Source of the DNA: Pseudoalteromonas luteoviolacea
GTDB lineage: Bacteria; Pseudomonadota; Gammaproteobacteria; Enterobacterales; Alteromonadaceae
DNA: 64,000 nt
Assembly: GCF_001750165.1 (NCBI RefSeq)
Contig: NZ_CP015411.1
Location: forward strand, 4,192,501 to 4,256,500
Direction: 5' to 3'
The notes under the pieces are model-generated. The model was not told the origin of the DNA and made no database searches. It saw only the letters and a program-made list of their open reading frames with translations. Shown here piece after piece: positions 34,067 through 43,479 of the stretch (positions are counted from its first letter, which is position 1; every line of letters begins with the position of its first letter). A program made the translations under genes and the position numbers.

Positions 34067-36574
34067 ATGGCTAAACAGCTTACTTTATTACTTGTCAATG
34101 CCGATCAAGGTGAACGTCAAACCGTAATAAGAACGTTACAAAAGCTCAATGTATTTCAAATAATAGAACTCAGTGATACGCAAGAAGCGCTGCAGTTATT
34201 AAAAAAACGCGCCGTTGATTTGGTTATTAGTGGCCTTAATGTGGGAAAAATAGACGGCTGGCGATTTTCCCGCATGATCCGCTCAGGGCTACTAAAAACC
34301 CCAAAAAACACCCCTATTGTGCTGATCCCCCCAACATACTGTGAACGTATCGCAGAAACGACCGCGCGCAGTTACAGTATTGATGCCGTACTGCCTTTAG
34401 AGCGACATGATGTGTTGCCTCAGGTCCTGGCCAATGTTTTATCAACACACTTGGAAAAAAGTAGCCGCTTAAACCTATTACTGTTGGAGCCGAATGAAAA
34501 AAAAGCAGCAGATATCAGTGATCACCTCGCCTTAAGCTTTACATGTAATACGGTTTCCACTGAAAACGCAGCGCTTTCTGAGTTTTTACAAAATGATTAC
34601 TCTATCGTCTTACTAGATGCAACATCCACTCGGGCTGAGACCACAAAAGAGCTCGTTGCGAACATTCTTCAACATAAGCCTAGTCAAGCCATAGTCACTA
34701 TCATCGACAACCGCAATGCTGACTATGCTGAACAACTTTTACTTCTGGGTGTCACTGACTTTATTCGCGCTCCTTATAATTTATCGTTATTAAGCAAGGT
34801 ATGTGATCATGCAGCTAGACGAGAAGACTTTATGGTCAGTTACGCTGAATTTGCAAATAAAGTGGAGCAACTCAGTATCAGAGAACAGAGTTATAAAGAG
34901 CTTTTCTCTGCACATCAACGAATTTTACTGCATTTGAACACGGTTGTGTTGGAGTTAGATGCAGCAGGCTGTATTCGCTTTATTAACCCCGCATGGGAGC
35001 AATTAACGGGTCACAAACTCAAATCGACACTCGCGACCCACCTTGGTAAATACGTACATTCAGACTACTTAGCTAGCTTAAATACAGCAATAGATGCTGT
35101 ATTTAACGGGTTGCAAGCTTCAACAGTCGAGTTACAGTTGACTCATTATTCTGGCTCTTCAATTTGGGTGGAATGCCGCTTTCAGTTAATAAAAAATCAG
35201 ACTAATAATGTGTCAATCACGGCGACAATTGACAACATACATGAGCGTAAAGAAGCTGAATTACAATTGCGACACTTAGCTTTACATGACACTCTAACAG
35301 GCCTTCACAATCGTTATTATTTCGATCAACAGCTCAATTTCTTCTGTAACGAAGCAAAACATAACCTCAATACAGAGCATGCTCTGATTTATATTGATTT
35401 AGACCATTTCAAAATTATTAATGACAGTAAAGGTCACCAACAAGGAGACATTGTACTGCAAGAAGTTGCGCAGCTATTTGGAGCACATATTTCAAAAGAG
35501 CATCTGATATTTAGGATTGGCGGTGATGAGTTTGCTATTTTACTCAAAAATACACGCTTACTCGATGCTCATATGATGGCAGAGAGCATTTGTAGCGCAA
35601 TTGAAAACCACCAATTTCACTCTGAAGAGGCGAGTTATACGATTAGTTGCTCCATTGGTTTGACACTTATATCTGCAATAAATTGTGACCCAAGTGAGTG
35701 CTTGAAACAGTCTGACATTGCGCTGTACATTGCCAAAAATCTTGGTCGAAATCTCGTCCATTGCTATACCAAGGAGGATGCTAAAAATAGTACCTTGCAA
35801 ACAGGTCTAGAGTGGGGGCACAGCGTTCGGGAAGCGCTTAAAAACAATCAATTTGAGCTTCATTATCAGCCTATTTGGGATTTTAAAAATAGACAAATTG
35901 CATATTTTGAGGCACTCCTTCGCCTTACCATTGACAATAAAGTGATTTATCCAAATCAGTTTATTCCTGCTTTGGAACTATTAAATGATACTTTTTTAAT
36001 GGATCAGTCAGTCATCAAGGAGAGCATTCGCGCTGTATCCAAGCACCCAGAACTACATCAGATATCAGTTAACCTCTCAGCGCAGTCTTTTCTAGATGAA
36101 CGACTTATGCCACATATTCAAGCCTGTCTGCGCGACTTTCAAGTTCCTGCACACTGCATTATTTTTGAGATCACAGAGTCCGCCAGTATTAATAATTTGA
36201 GTGCGACTCAAGCGATGATCACGCAACTGAATCAATTAGGTTGCCATTTTTCCATTGATGATTTTGGTACTGGTTTTAGTACATTTAGCTATCTAAAACA
36301 GCTTCCAGCTCAGCATGTAAAGATAGATGGTTCCTTTGTTAGAGACATGCTAAATGACCCAATTGACCTTGCCCTTGTTAAAGCTGTGAACGACATAAGT
36401 CACTCTTTAGACAAGTGTTCTGTTGCAGAATATGTTGAAAGTAAAGAAATTTTTGATGAGCTCCAAAGAATTGGTGTGGACTATGGACAGGGCTATTACA
36501 TCTCAAAGCCACTTCCAATTGAGCAACTAAAACATCAATTAGAAACTATTTTATCCCTAAAAACAGCATGCTAA
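34067..36574 (+). CDS. REC-REC-PAS-GGDEF-EAL signalling protein
   Basis: This 835-residue cytoplasmic protein links two receiver-like domains to cyclic di-GMP enzymes. In the first receiver (about 5-125) the usual phospho-acceptor position reads VISGLNVGKIDGW, with no aspartate after the VIS strand, so it is probably not phosphorylated. The second (about 135-255) keeps an aspartate in IVLLDATST. A PAS domain (about 280-395), a GGDEF domain with FRIGGDEF and no RxxD site, and an EAL domain (FEALLR, NLSAQ, EITE, IDDFGTGFS, KIDGSFV) follow. AEYVE replaces the usual AEGVE. No histidine kinase gene is adjacent. The ribosome site before the ATG is weak. Confidence 0.87.
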   Translation: MAKQLTLLLVNADQGERQTVIRTLQKLNVFQIIELSDTQEALQLLKKRAVDLVISGLNVGKIDGWRFSRMIRSGLLKTPKNTPIVLIPPTYCERIAETTARSYSIDAVLPLERHDVLPQVLANVLSTHLEKSSRLNLLLLEPNEKKAADISDHLALSFTCNTVSTENAALSEFLQNDYSIVLLDATSTRAETTKELVANILQHKPSQAIVTIIDNRNADYAEQLLLLGVTDFIRAPYNLSLLSKVCDHAARREDFMVSYAEFANKVEQLSIREQSYKELFSAHQRILLHLNTVVLELDAAGCIRFINPAWEQLTGHKLKSTLATHLGKYVHSDYLASLNTAIDAVFNGLQASTVELQLTHYSGSSIWVECRFQLIKNQTNNVSITATIDNIHERKEAELQLRHLALHDTLTGLHNRYYFDQQLNFFCNEAKHNLNTEHALIYIDLDHFKIINDSKGHQQGDIVLQEVAQLFGAHISKEHLIFRIGGDEFAILLKNTRLLDAHMMAESICSAIENHQFHSEEASYTISCSIGLTLISAINCDPSECLKQSDIALYIAKNLGRNLVHCYTKEDAKNSTLQTGLEWGHSVREALKNNQFELHYQPIWDFKNRQIAYFEALLRLTIDNKVIYPNQFIPALELLNDTFLMDQSVIKESIRAVSKHPELHQISVNLSAQSFLDERLMPHIQACLRDFQVPAHCIIFEITESASINNLSATQAMITQLNQLGCHFSIDDFGTGFSTFSYLKQLPAQHVKIDGSFVRDMLNDPIDLALVKAVNDISHSLDKCSVAEYVESKEIFDELQRIGVDYGQGYYISKPLPIEQLKHQLETILSLKTAC

Positions 36575-36727
36575 TTCAAATGGGGAAAAAAGTCGCTGCA
36601 GTCGATTAAAATCTCAACTATAATAGAAGTTCGAAAAGAATGTCTTCTTTTTTAACTTATATACATATAAGTAGAAGACATACAATGGATTTGAGCACAT
36701 CTCGTAATGGAATTCGGGGAGATAAGT

Positions 36728-36925
36728 ATGTTTCAGTTTATTCTGTTTCTATCACTGGTGCATTGTTTGATCACATTACAATGTTACCGCTGCGCCAAAC
36801 AAAAAGGGTATCCAACTAAGCTGTTTACAGTATTAGGATTCGTACCGTATTTTAACTTAGTTGTGTGGGTATACTTACTATTTCTACCCAATATTATGTC
36901 ACAGAGCAAGCTCAGTTCGACTTAA
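36728..36925 (+). CDS. small two-span membrane protein, unknown
   Basis: The 65-residue product is hydrophobic, with likely membrane segments near 3-19 and 38-58 and a short basic loop containing YRCAKQKGYPTK between them. GGAG lies 6 bases before the ATG at 36728, which is the better start; the frame is open from an ATG at 36707. A hairpin follows 20 bp after the stop. I know no function. Confidence 0.6.
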   Translation: MFQFILFLSLVHCLITLQCYRCAKQKGYPTKLFTVLGFVPYFNLVVWVYLLFLPNIMSQSKLSST

Positions 36926-36947
36926 GCAATGATTTTCATTCCATTCA

Positions 36948-36973
36948 AAAGCAGTGCTATTGGCACTGCTTTT
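36948..36973. terminator. bidirectional terminator between the small membrane protein gene and oxyR
   Basis: AAAGCAGTGC (36948-36957) pairs with GCACTGCTTT (36963-36972), and a T run follows on the plus strand. The stop codon of the minus-strand oxyR gene lies at the edge of the loop. Confidence 0.8.
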
Positions 36974-37874
36974 TAATGAACTCGCCCACCTCATTACTAA
37001 ATAGTCTAAAGTCTCGTATACGCCCAGTGGTTTTTCGCCATAGTAGGCCAATCTCTCTGTACGCATCAGCCTGAGGCGATAGAGTGATCATAGGTTTACC
37101 ATCTAAGATCCCTGCGTTTAACGCCATCTGAGGCAAGAAAGTCACCCCATTCTGATATTCAACCATACTCAGTAATGTATGAAGGTTGGCTGCTTCAAAC
37201 GGGTTAATGCACTCACTGCGTGTAAGGTTGCATGCGCTCAACGCATGTCCTGTCATACAGTGCTCTCGCTCTAGTAAAAATACACTGTCTTTGGGCAGTA
37301 AGTTAAAGTCTTCTAGCACTTCAGGGATGTCATAGTCTTCATGGTGAACAAGTGAAAAGTGATCTTTGGTTAATATCTGCGTATGAAACTTATCCGTCCT
37401 ATATGGTAATGCCAATATCCCCATATCAATGTGGCCATGCTCTAACTTATCTAACAACCTATCACTGGTGTCCTCGACTAGTACCAATTGAAGGTTTGGA
37501 AAAACCGTTTGACAGTATTGATATAAAGGCGCAGCAATAAAGCTAGCTATCGTCGGGATCAATCCCAAGACAAGCTTACCAGATAAGGGGTTTTTAAAGC
37601 TTTTAGTTAGCTCTACAACACTAATTGAATCATCAATGATTTTCTTTGCACGAGCTACGACTTCTTCACCTACATCCGTAAACATCAAGCTGCGATTTTC
37701 TCGCTCAATCAGCTGACAACCCAGCGTTTCTTCTAAATTTTGTATCGCACTACTTAAGGTCGATTGGCCAACAAAACACGCCTCTGCCGCTCGACCAAAA
37801 TGCTGCTGTTGATGCACTGCGATTAGGTATTGTAATTGTTTTATACTTGGTAAGTTATTCACTGATATACCCAT
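36957..37874 (-). CDS. oxyR: LysR-type peroxide sensor OxyR
   Basis: OxyR activates hydrogen-peroxide defence genes after a disulfide forms. The 305-residue protein has a LysR helix-turn-helix (about 13-70, HFGRAAEACFVGQSTLSSAIQNLEE) and an effector domain with the redox pair C206 and C215 in HCMTGHALSAC, the same nine-residue spacing as C199 and C208 of E. coli OxyR. This makes OxyR more likely than another LysR member. It lies downstream of pit in the same direction. The terminator hairpin after pit ends directly at the oxyR ATG and contains its GGGGT ribosome-site candidate. A GTG at 37862 is an alternative start. Confidence 0.85.
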   Translation of the reverse strand: MGISVNNLPSIKQLQYLIAVHQQQHFGRAAEACFVGQSTLSSAIQNLEETLGCQLIERENRSLMFTDVGEEVVARAKKIIDDSISVVELTKSFKNPLSGKLVLGLIPTIASFIAAPLYQYCQTVFPNLQLVLVEDTSDRLLDKLEHGHIDMGILALPYRTDKFHTQILTKDHFSLVHHEDYDIPEVLEDFNLLPKDSVFLLEREHCMTGHALSACNLTRSECINPFEAANLHTLLSMVEYQNGVTFLPQMALNAGILDGKPMITLSPQADAYREIGLLWRKTTGRIRDFRLFSNEVGEFIKKQCQ

Positions 37875-37912
37875 AAATAAAAAGACCCCAACACCAATGG
37901 TGCTGAGATCTT
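37874..37912 (-). terminator. hairpin between pit and oxyR, terminator-like
   Basis: On the minus strand a 14-bp stem (with three G-U pairs) forms between 37912-37899 and 37895-37882 around a 3-nt loop and is followed by a T run. It should end the pit transcript. It reaches the oxyR start codon and encloses the GGGGT that could serve as the oxyR ribosome site. Confidence 0.75.
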
Positions 37913-37936
37913 TTCAAGCTAAAAGTCTGTTTTTTG

Positions 37937-39205
37937 TTAAACGCCGAACACGCTTCTCAAAATATAGAATATAACAATAGCAAGGGCGGCACCGACTGGC
38001 AATGTAATCACCCAAGAAACAACAATGTTTCTGATCACACCCATATTAAGTGCTGCAATTCCACGCGCCATACCCACACCTAAAACGGCACCTACCAATG
38101 TTTGCGTCGTCGAGATAGGTAAACCAGTACCTGAAGCGATAACCACTGTCGAAGCAGCTGCAAGTTCAGCTGCAAAACCACGGCTTGGTGTAAGGTGAGT
38201 AATACCTTCACCAATGGTTTTAATTACTTTTTTACCTAATACAGCAAGACCAACTACGATGCCTAAACCACCTAGTGGTAAGATCCACCATGCAAGCTCA
38301 GCTTTTTTCGCCATTTCACCGTTATTTTCTACAATATTTACAACCGCTGCTAGTGGACCAATCGCGTTTGCTACATCATTTGAACCATGTGCAAAAGCCA
38401 TACAACATGCTGTTAGAACCATTAGTACAGCAAACACTTTTTCAACATTATTAAACTGCATTTGCTTGTCGGCATTTGGATCCATCTTCATGCGTGCAAT
38501 AAACACTTTACCAATTAGGCCAATCAGCACTGCGATACCAATCGCAAGCGCATAACCTTCAAAAGTTCCTAAGTTAATACCAATGTGCTTCAGGCCTTTT
38601 TTGATAGTAACTAAAGACATCACAAAGCCTGCTAGGCCCATGTAGAAAGGCACAAAACGCTTAGCATTAGTCAGAGGCTTATCAGTATCAAAGATCAGCT
38701 TTTGCGCACTCATGAAGATAAGGTATGCAATGAAGCCCGAAATAGCAGGTGTTACGACCCAACTACCTACAATACCAGCCACTTTGCCCCATTGAATAGC
38801 TTCACTACCTACTGCCACTAAAGCAAAACCAATGATCGCGCCAATAATAGAGTGTGTCGTTGATACCGGCCAGCCCAGTACTGACGCCAATAATAGCCAA
38901 GTGCCTGCAGCGAATAATGCCGAGATCATACCTAGCACCATCAGCTCTGGAATGTCTGCAAATGGCGCAGCATCAATGATCCCTTTACGGATCGTCGATG
39001 TAACTTCACCACCTGCAAGGTAAGCACCAGCAAATTCAAAAATCATCGCAATGATGATTGCTTGCTTGATTGTGAGGGCTTTCGAGCCTACTGAAGTACC
39101 CATGGCGTTTGCAACATCGTTTGCACCAATACCATAAGCCATAAAGAAACCAACTGCCGCTGCGATGAGAACCAACATCGAGCCATGAGAAGCAATGATA
39201 TCCAT
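37937..39205 (-). CDS. pit: PiT-family inorganic phosphate transporter
   Basis: PiT proteins take up phosphate (as metal phosphate) with protons or sodium and act as the low-affinity system. The 422-residue membrane protein has about ten hydrophobic segments and the duplicated family signature, first as GIGANDVANAMGTSVGSKAL and again as AHGSNDVANAIGPLAAV, with GWPVSTTHSIIGAIIG and LPISTTQTLVGAVLG repeats. It lies downstream of the DUF47 partner gene, a common pairing, and near the high-affinity pst genes. Confidence 0.95.
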   Translation of the reverse strand: MDIIASHGSMLVLIAAAVGFFMAYGIGANDVANAMGTSVGSKALTIKQAIIIAMIFEFAGAYLAGGEVTSTIRKGIIDAAPFADIPELMVLGMISALFAAGTWLLLASVLGWPVSTTHSIIGAIIGFALVAVGSEAIQWGKVAGIVGSWVVTPAISGFIAYLIFMSAQKLIFDTDKPLTNAKRFVPFYMGLAGFVMSLVTIKKGLKHIGINLGTFEGYALAIGIAVLIGLIGKVFIARMKMDPNADKQMQFNNVEKVFAVLMVLTACCMAFAHGSNDVANAIGPLAAVVNIVENNGEMAKKAELAWWILPLGGLGIVVGLAVLGKKVIKTIGEGITHLTPSRGFAAELAAASTVVIASGTGLPISTTQTLVGAVLGVGMARGIAALNMGVIRNIVVSWVITLPVGAALAIVIFYILRSVFGV

Positions 39206-39309
39206 TGAAAAACCTTTAGTGTTTTTTAAACACTGATTGTGTATTTATACGTTTATCTCTTCACTCTATGATTATGAGAACACATATAAATAGCTATTAA
39301 ACAAACACA

Positions 39310-39352
39310 ACACCGCCGCTCTCTAGTCTAGCTTTGAGAGTAACAACGGTGT
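39310..39352 (-). promoter_or_regulatory. imperfect hairpin between the DUF47 gene and pit
   Basis: On the minus strand a 9-bp outer stem (with G-U pairs), a 3-nt bulge and a 5-bp inner stem can form. It could be a weak terminator or attenuator that separates pit expression from the gene upstream. A second small hairpin (AGTGTTT/AAACACT, 39218-39234) lies just before the pit start. Confidence 0.35.
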
Positions 39353-39381
39353 ACTTCTTTATAAACTATCGCTGATTAAAA

Positions 39382-40059
39382 TCAGCGTGCTAACATCACC
39401 TCGAGGCGAGCACCAACACGCTCCGCAATATCAGCCAATTCTCCTACCCATTCAATGATCTTATATAAGAACATGACATCAACAGGGTTAAGATCAGCTT
39501 CAACTTGGCGAAGTTCTTGGCGAATTCTAATTTGCATGTCATCGGTATCTTGCTCAATGGCATCAAGCTCACTCAGCATTTTTTCGACTAATACAACTTC
39601 ACGGCCTCTGAAGCCTGTTTCTAACAGTTCATCCAGTTCGTTAATCGCTTTTGAGGCCTGTTTTGTCGCGTCTACACAACGGCTTAAATACGCAACAAAC
39701 TCATTTTGAATAGATTCGGGGATCACCATTTCACGACCAACGACTCGACCTGCGATATCTTTGGCTTTGTTGGCGATTTTGTCTTGATGGGTAATAAGTT
39801 CCAGTAAATCAGTCCGTTCAACTGGCATAAATAGGCCGCGAGGCAGCTGAAGACGTACTTCTCGCTTAAGCGCATCGGCTTCACGTTCTAGGTTACGAAT
39901 ATTAACGCGAAGTGCATCCGCTTCAGTCCACTCCCCTTTGAAGACATGTTCAAAGAACGGGATCAAGCTTTCACTGGCTTGATGCACTATCTTAATGTGC
40001 TCTTCAATCGGCTTTATAGGAGATTTTGCAAATACTCCTAAAAACGCATTACTAGGCAT
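39382..40059 (-). CDS. DUF47 (TIGR00153/PhoU-like) protein, Pit partner
   Basis: The 225-residue protein is all helical and resembles a single PhoU-like unit, with SPIKPIEEHIKIVHQASESLIPF at the N terminus and TDLLELITHQDKIANKAKDI in the middle, both typical of the TIGR00153/UPF0111 family. These proteins are often encoded beside pit genes and are thought to regulate or assist the transporter. Here it lies 176 bp upstream of pit and 131 bp downstream of phoU, all on the minus strand. Confidence 0.88.
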   Translation of the reverse strand: MPSNAFLGVFAKSPIKPIEEHIKIVHQASESLIPFFEHVFKGEWTEADALRVNIRNLEREADALKREVRLQLPRGLFMPVERTDLLELITHQDKIANKAKDIAGRVVGREMVIPESIQNEFVAYLSRCVDATKQASKAINELDELLETGFRGREVVLVEKMLSELDAIEQDTDDMQIRIRQELRQVEADLNPVDVMFLYKIIEWVGELADIAERVGARLEVMLAR

Positions 40060-40190
40060 AACTGACCCTTAAATCATAATAATATGCATGTGCAGAGGCC
40101 AAGTTTACAGCATTAACCGAAATTGTGAACGATTTTTATCATGAACTTGGGACTAATCGTTCGATTTATTCCGATTAATCCCCAGCAAAA

Positions 40191-40892
40191 CTATAAAGTC
40201 TTTTCGATATCTTCTTGAGAGGTATGACGAATATCTTTACCGTTTACAAAATAAATGACATATTCAGCGATGTTTTGACAACGGTCGCCGATACGTTCAA
40301 GTGAACGAACAGACCATACTAAGTCCATAATTTTTGGAATTGAGCGCGGGTCTTCCATCATATACGTCATAATTTGACGGGTGATTGCCTCATATTCCCT
40401 GTCAACTTTGGCATCTTCTTTGTGTACTTCAAACGCACGTTGCGCATCCATTCGAGCAAAAGAGTCCAGCACATCATGCAACATTTTAGACACCAAGCGG
40501 CCCATATTTTCTACATTTACCAACAAGTGCTGCTGATCTTTGGTGAATGAATCAAGTGCTACTTTAGCGATACGTTCCGCTTCGTCACCAATACGTTCTA
40601 AGTCTGCGATAGTTTTAGCAATCGCGACCACCAATCTTAAGTCACTTGCTGCCGGCTGTCTTTTAGCAATGATCCGCGTACACTCTTCATCGATGTTCAC
40701 TTCCATCGCATTGACTTTATAATCATTCTCGCTGACTTTGCGTGCTTTGTCCGCGTTGCTTGTACTCACTGCATCTAATGCAAGGTTAAGCTGCTGTTCA
40801 ACCAGTCCCCCCATGCTCAACACATGGTTTCTTACGTTTTCTAGCTCTTCATTAAAGCGGCCAGAGATATGCTTATTAATATTGTGTTCCAT
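40191..40892 (-). CDS. phoU: phosphate signalling protein PhoU
   Basis: PhoU links the Pst transporter to the PhoR kinase and prevents Pho activation when phosphate is plentiful. The 233 residues have the duplicated three-helix PhoU fold with metal-binding repeats of the E/DxxxD type (ADLERIGDEAERIA in the first half, RSLERIGDRCQNIAEYVIY in the second). It follows pstB by 68 bp at the end of the pstC-pstA-pstB-phoU run. Confidence 0.97.
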   Translation of the reverse strand: MEHNINKHISGRFNEELENVRNHVLSMGGLVEQQLNLALDAVSTSNADKARKVSENDYKVNAMEVNIDEECTRIIAKRQPAASDLRLVVAIAKTIADLERIGDEAERIAKVALDSFTKDQQHLLVNVENMGRLVSKMLHDVLDSFARMDAQRAFEVHKEDAKVDREYEAITRQIMTYMMEDPRSIPKIMDLVWSVRSLERIGDRCQNIAEYVIYFVNGKDIRHTSQEDIEKTL

Positions 40893-40960
40893 CTAAAACC
40901 CTACCTTTGATAACAACCCCAACAAGTTGCCCAGTATATGGGCAACCAAACTGTCATAAA

Positions 40961-41788
40961 TTAACCGTAACGACCTGTGATGTAGTCTTCGGTTTTCTTC
41001 TTCGTCGGTGTTGTAAATAGTGTATTGGTATCTGAGTACTCAATAAGTTCGCCCATATACATAAAGGCCGTTTGGTCAGATACACGCGCAGCTTGTTGCA
41101 TGTTATGCGTAACAATAACAACAGTATACTTATCTTTTAAATCATTAATGAGTTCTTCGATAACCAGTGTAGAAATCGGGTCAAGTGCCGAGGTTGGCTC
41201 ATCCAGTAGTAATACTTCTGGCTCAATCGCAATTGACCGAGCGATAACAAGACGCTGCTGCTGACCACCTGAAAGGCCAAATGCACTATCATGAAGACGG
41301 TCTTTCACTTCATCCCACAGTGCCGCACCGCGCAGTGAACGCTCTACAACTTCATCAAGTTTACGCTTGTCTTTAATACCTTGCAGGCGAAGGCCGTAAA
41401 CGACATTTTCGTAGATAGACTTAGGGAAAGGGTTTGGTCTTTGGAATACCATACCCACGTTGCGTCGCAGTGCTGCAACATCCACGCTTTTATCATAGAT
41501 ATTTTGCCCTTGAAGGTTAATTTCCCCCTCTATACGACATGTATCGACTAAGTCGTTCATGCGGTTGATACAACGCAATAACGTTGACTTACCGCAACCT
41601 GATGGGCCGATAAACGCGGTTACTTGACCCTTTGGGATCAACATGTTGATTTTGCTCAGAGCTTGTTTATCACCATAGTAAAGGTCAAGGCCTTTGATCT
41701 CTAAAGCGGTTTGCTCTGGGCTCAAGTTGGCAAGATCTAACTTAGTATTAGCATCTGCGTTATTTACTTGTGGCGCTACTGTAATCAT
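40961..41788 (-). CDS. pstB: phosphate ABC transporter ATPase PstB
   Basis: PstB drives high-affinity phosphate import. The 275 residues contain Walker A GPSGCGKSTLL, the Q-loop region RRNVGMVFQRPNPFPKSIYENV, the signature LSGGQQQRL and Walker B VLLLDEPTSALD followed by the switch histidine in VTHNM. The N terminus carries about 27 extra residues before the ABC core (LEIKGLDLYYG). It lies 29 bp after pstA and upstream of phoU. Confidence 0.97.
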   Translation of the reverse strand: MITVAPQVNNADANTKLDLANLSPEQTALEIKGLDLYYGDKQALSKINMLIPKGQVTAFIGPSGCGKSTLLRCINRMNDLVDTCRIEGEINLQGQNIYDKSVDVAALRRNVGMVFQRPNPFPKSIYENVVYGLRLQGIKDKRKLDEVVERSLRGAALWDEVKDRLHDSAFGLSGGQQQRLVIARSIAIEPEVLLLDEPTSALDPISTLVIEELINDLKDKYTVVIVTHNMQQAARVSDQTAFMYMGELIEYSDTNTLFTTPTKKKTEDYITGRYG

Positions 41789-41817
41789 AAAAGGATACCT
41801 ATTTCAAATCTGTACTA

Positions 41818-43467
41818 TTAGTGCTCTAGAGCTCTGAATTTTTCGCGTAAATGGTTACGAATGCCAATCGCTGTAATATTTAGCGCAATGATCACCGTAA
41901 CAAGTAAGAAGGCTGTTGCATATACCAATGGACGTGCCGCCTCGACATTTGGACTTTGGAAACCAACATCATAAATATGGAAACCTAAGTGCATAAACTT
42001 ACGGTCTAAATGAATATAAGGGAAATTACCGTCAAGTGGTAAGGTCGGTGCCATTTTCACTACACCGACTAGCATCAGAGGTGCTACCTCACCGGCTGCA
42101 CGTGCAACCGCTAAAATTAAACCAGTCATAATCGCAGGGCTTGCCATTGGCACGATAATGCGCCATAGCGTTTCCGCTTTTGTTGCCCCCAGTGCTAATG
42201 AACCGTGACGTACCGAACTTGGTATACGTGATAAACCTTCTTCTGTTGAAACAATCACAACAGGTAAGGTCAAAATCGCTAAGGTCAGTGCTGACCAAAT
42301 CACCCCAGGTGTACCAAATACCGGGCTTGGTGCTGCCTCTGGGTAAAATAGTTGGTCAATTGAGCCACCAAGCATATAAACGAAGAAGCCTAAACCAAAT
42401 ACACCGTATACAATTGACGGGACACCTGCCAAGTTAATAACAGCGATACGGATCATCTTAGTCACCGCGTTTTTCGCAGCATACTCATGCAAGTAAATTG
42501 CTGCTACCACACCAAATGGGGTAACAATCACAGCCATCAACATAACCATGAAAACAGTACCGAAAATCGCAGGGAAAACACCGCCCTCGGTATTCGCTTC
42601 ACGTGGGTCATCACTGATAAATTTACCCGTTTGTGAGAAGTAATGGCCAACTTTTGCAAAGAAACCCATATTATTTGGGAACCACACATCCAATACCTGA
42701 TATAGCGGTAAAGTAACTTCTTCACCACGCATATCACGAACGACCACATAGTCACGCTTTGCATCAGAGCGCAGTTCGAACAAACGCTTTTCAAACACTT
42801 TATAGTCTTCGCGAAGCTGTGCACGCTGCGCTTCTAAGTCCGCTTTAATTTCAGCTGTTAACTCATTATCAAGTTGATAGCCACGCTCCTTTAAGCGCAA
42901 CCTCTCAAGCTCATAGTTAATATGGCCAATATCGCCATTTTGAAGGTCTAATGCTTCTTCATTTAAATCTACGGCGCGCTCGACCAACGCTTCTAAGCGC
43001 TCAACTTGATTTTGTGCAACTACTTGACCATCTTCAATGACGCGAACGACATAACCATAAAAGTTACCATTTTTGCTGCGTTCAAAAACTGCCATTTCAG
43101 CTGGTACAGATTGAGTTTGAATATCCGTCGTTAAAATCCAACGGAAATCTAGCTCAACAAACTCACGGTTGCCTGTTTTAACAAGAAGGCGCTCTACATA
43201 CTCGTCTTGATAATCCGATAAATCGAAACCTGCTGCCTCTAAGCGCTCTTTAGGTACCATTTCACGATCATAGATTTCACCAATAACCGTTTGCTTAGCA
43301 ACCGAGCCCTCAAGCTCAAACTGTACAACTTCGGTTGGCCAAAAGAAGCTCAACCCTTTCCATGCGATCATCGCCAATAGGCCGATGACCGAGATTAAAC
43401 TGATGCTAACTGCACCACCTGTCATCCAGATCCACGGAGATCCTGACTTAAACCATTGTCTTACCAT
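41818..43467 (-). CDS. pstA: phosphate ABC transporter permease PstA, long form
   Basis: PstA is one of the two permease subunits of the phosphate importer. The C-terminal 270 residues are a normal permease, with GVFPAIFGTVFMVMLMAVIVTPFGVVAAIYLHEYA and the ATPase-coupling loop GSLALGATKAETLWRIIVPMASPAI. At 549 residues it is nearly twice the E. coli length (296). The extra part lies after the first membrane segment (about 45-290), is charged, contains a likely coiled coil (near 150-235) and should be periplasmic. It starts 12 bp after pstC. Confidence 0.95.
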   Translation of the reverse strand: MVRQWFKSGSPWIWMTGGAVSISLISVIGLLAMIAWKGLSFFWPTEVVQFELEGSVAKQTVIGEIYDREMVPKERLEAAGFDLSDYQDEYVERLLVKTGNREFVELDFRWILTTDIQTQSVPAEMAVFERSKNGNFYGYVVRVIEDGQVVAQNQVERLEALVERAVDLNEEALDLQNGDIGHINYELERLRLKERGYQLDNELTAEIKADLEAQRAQLREDYKVFEKRLFELRSDAKRDYVVVRDMRGEEVTLPLYQVLDVWFPNNMGFFAKVGHYFSQTGKFISDDPREANTEGGVFPAIFGTVFMVMLMAVIVTPFGVVAAIYLHEYAAKNAVTKMIRIAVINLAGVPSIVYGVFGLGFFVYMLGGSIDQLFYPEAAPSPVFGTPGVIWSALTLAILTLPVVIVSTEEGLSRIPSSVRHGSLALGATKAETLWRIIVPMASPAIMTGLILAVARAAGEVAPLMLVGVVKMAPTLPLDGNFPYIHLDRKFMHLGFHIYDVGFQSPNVEAARPLVYATAFLLVTVIIALNITAIGIRNHLREKFRALEH

Positions 43468-43479
43468 GTCATCACTCCA

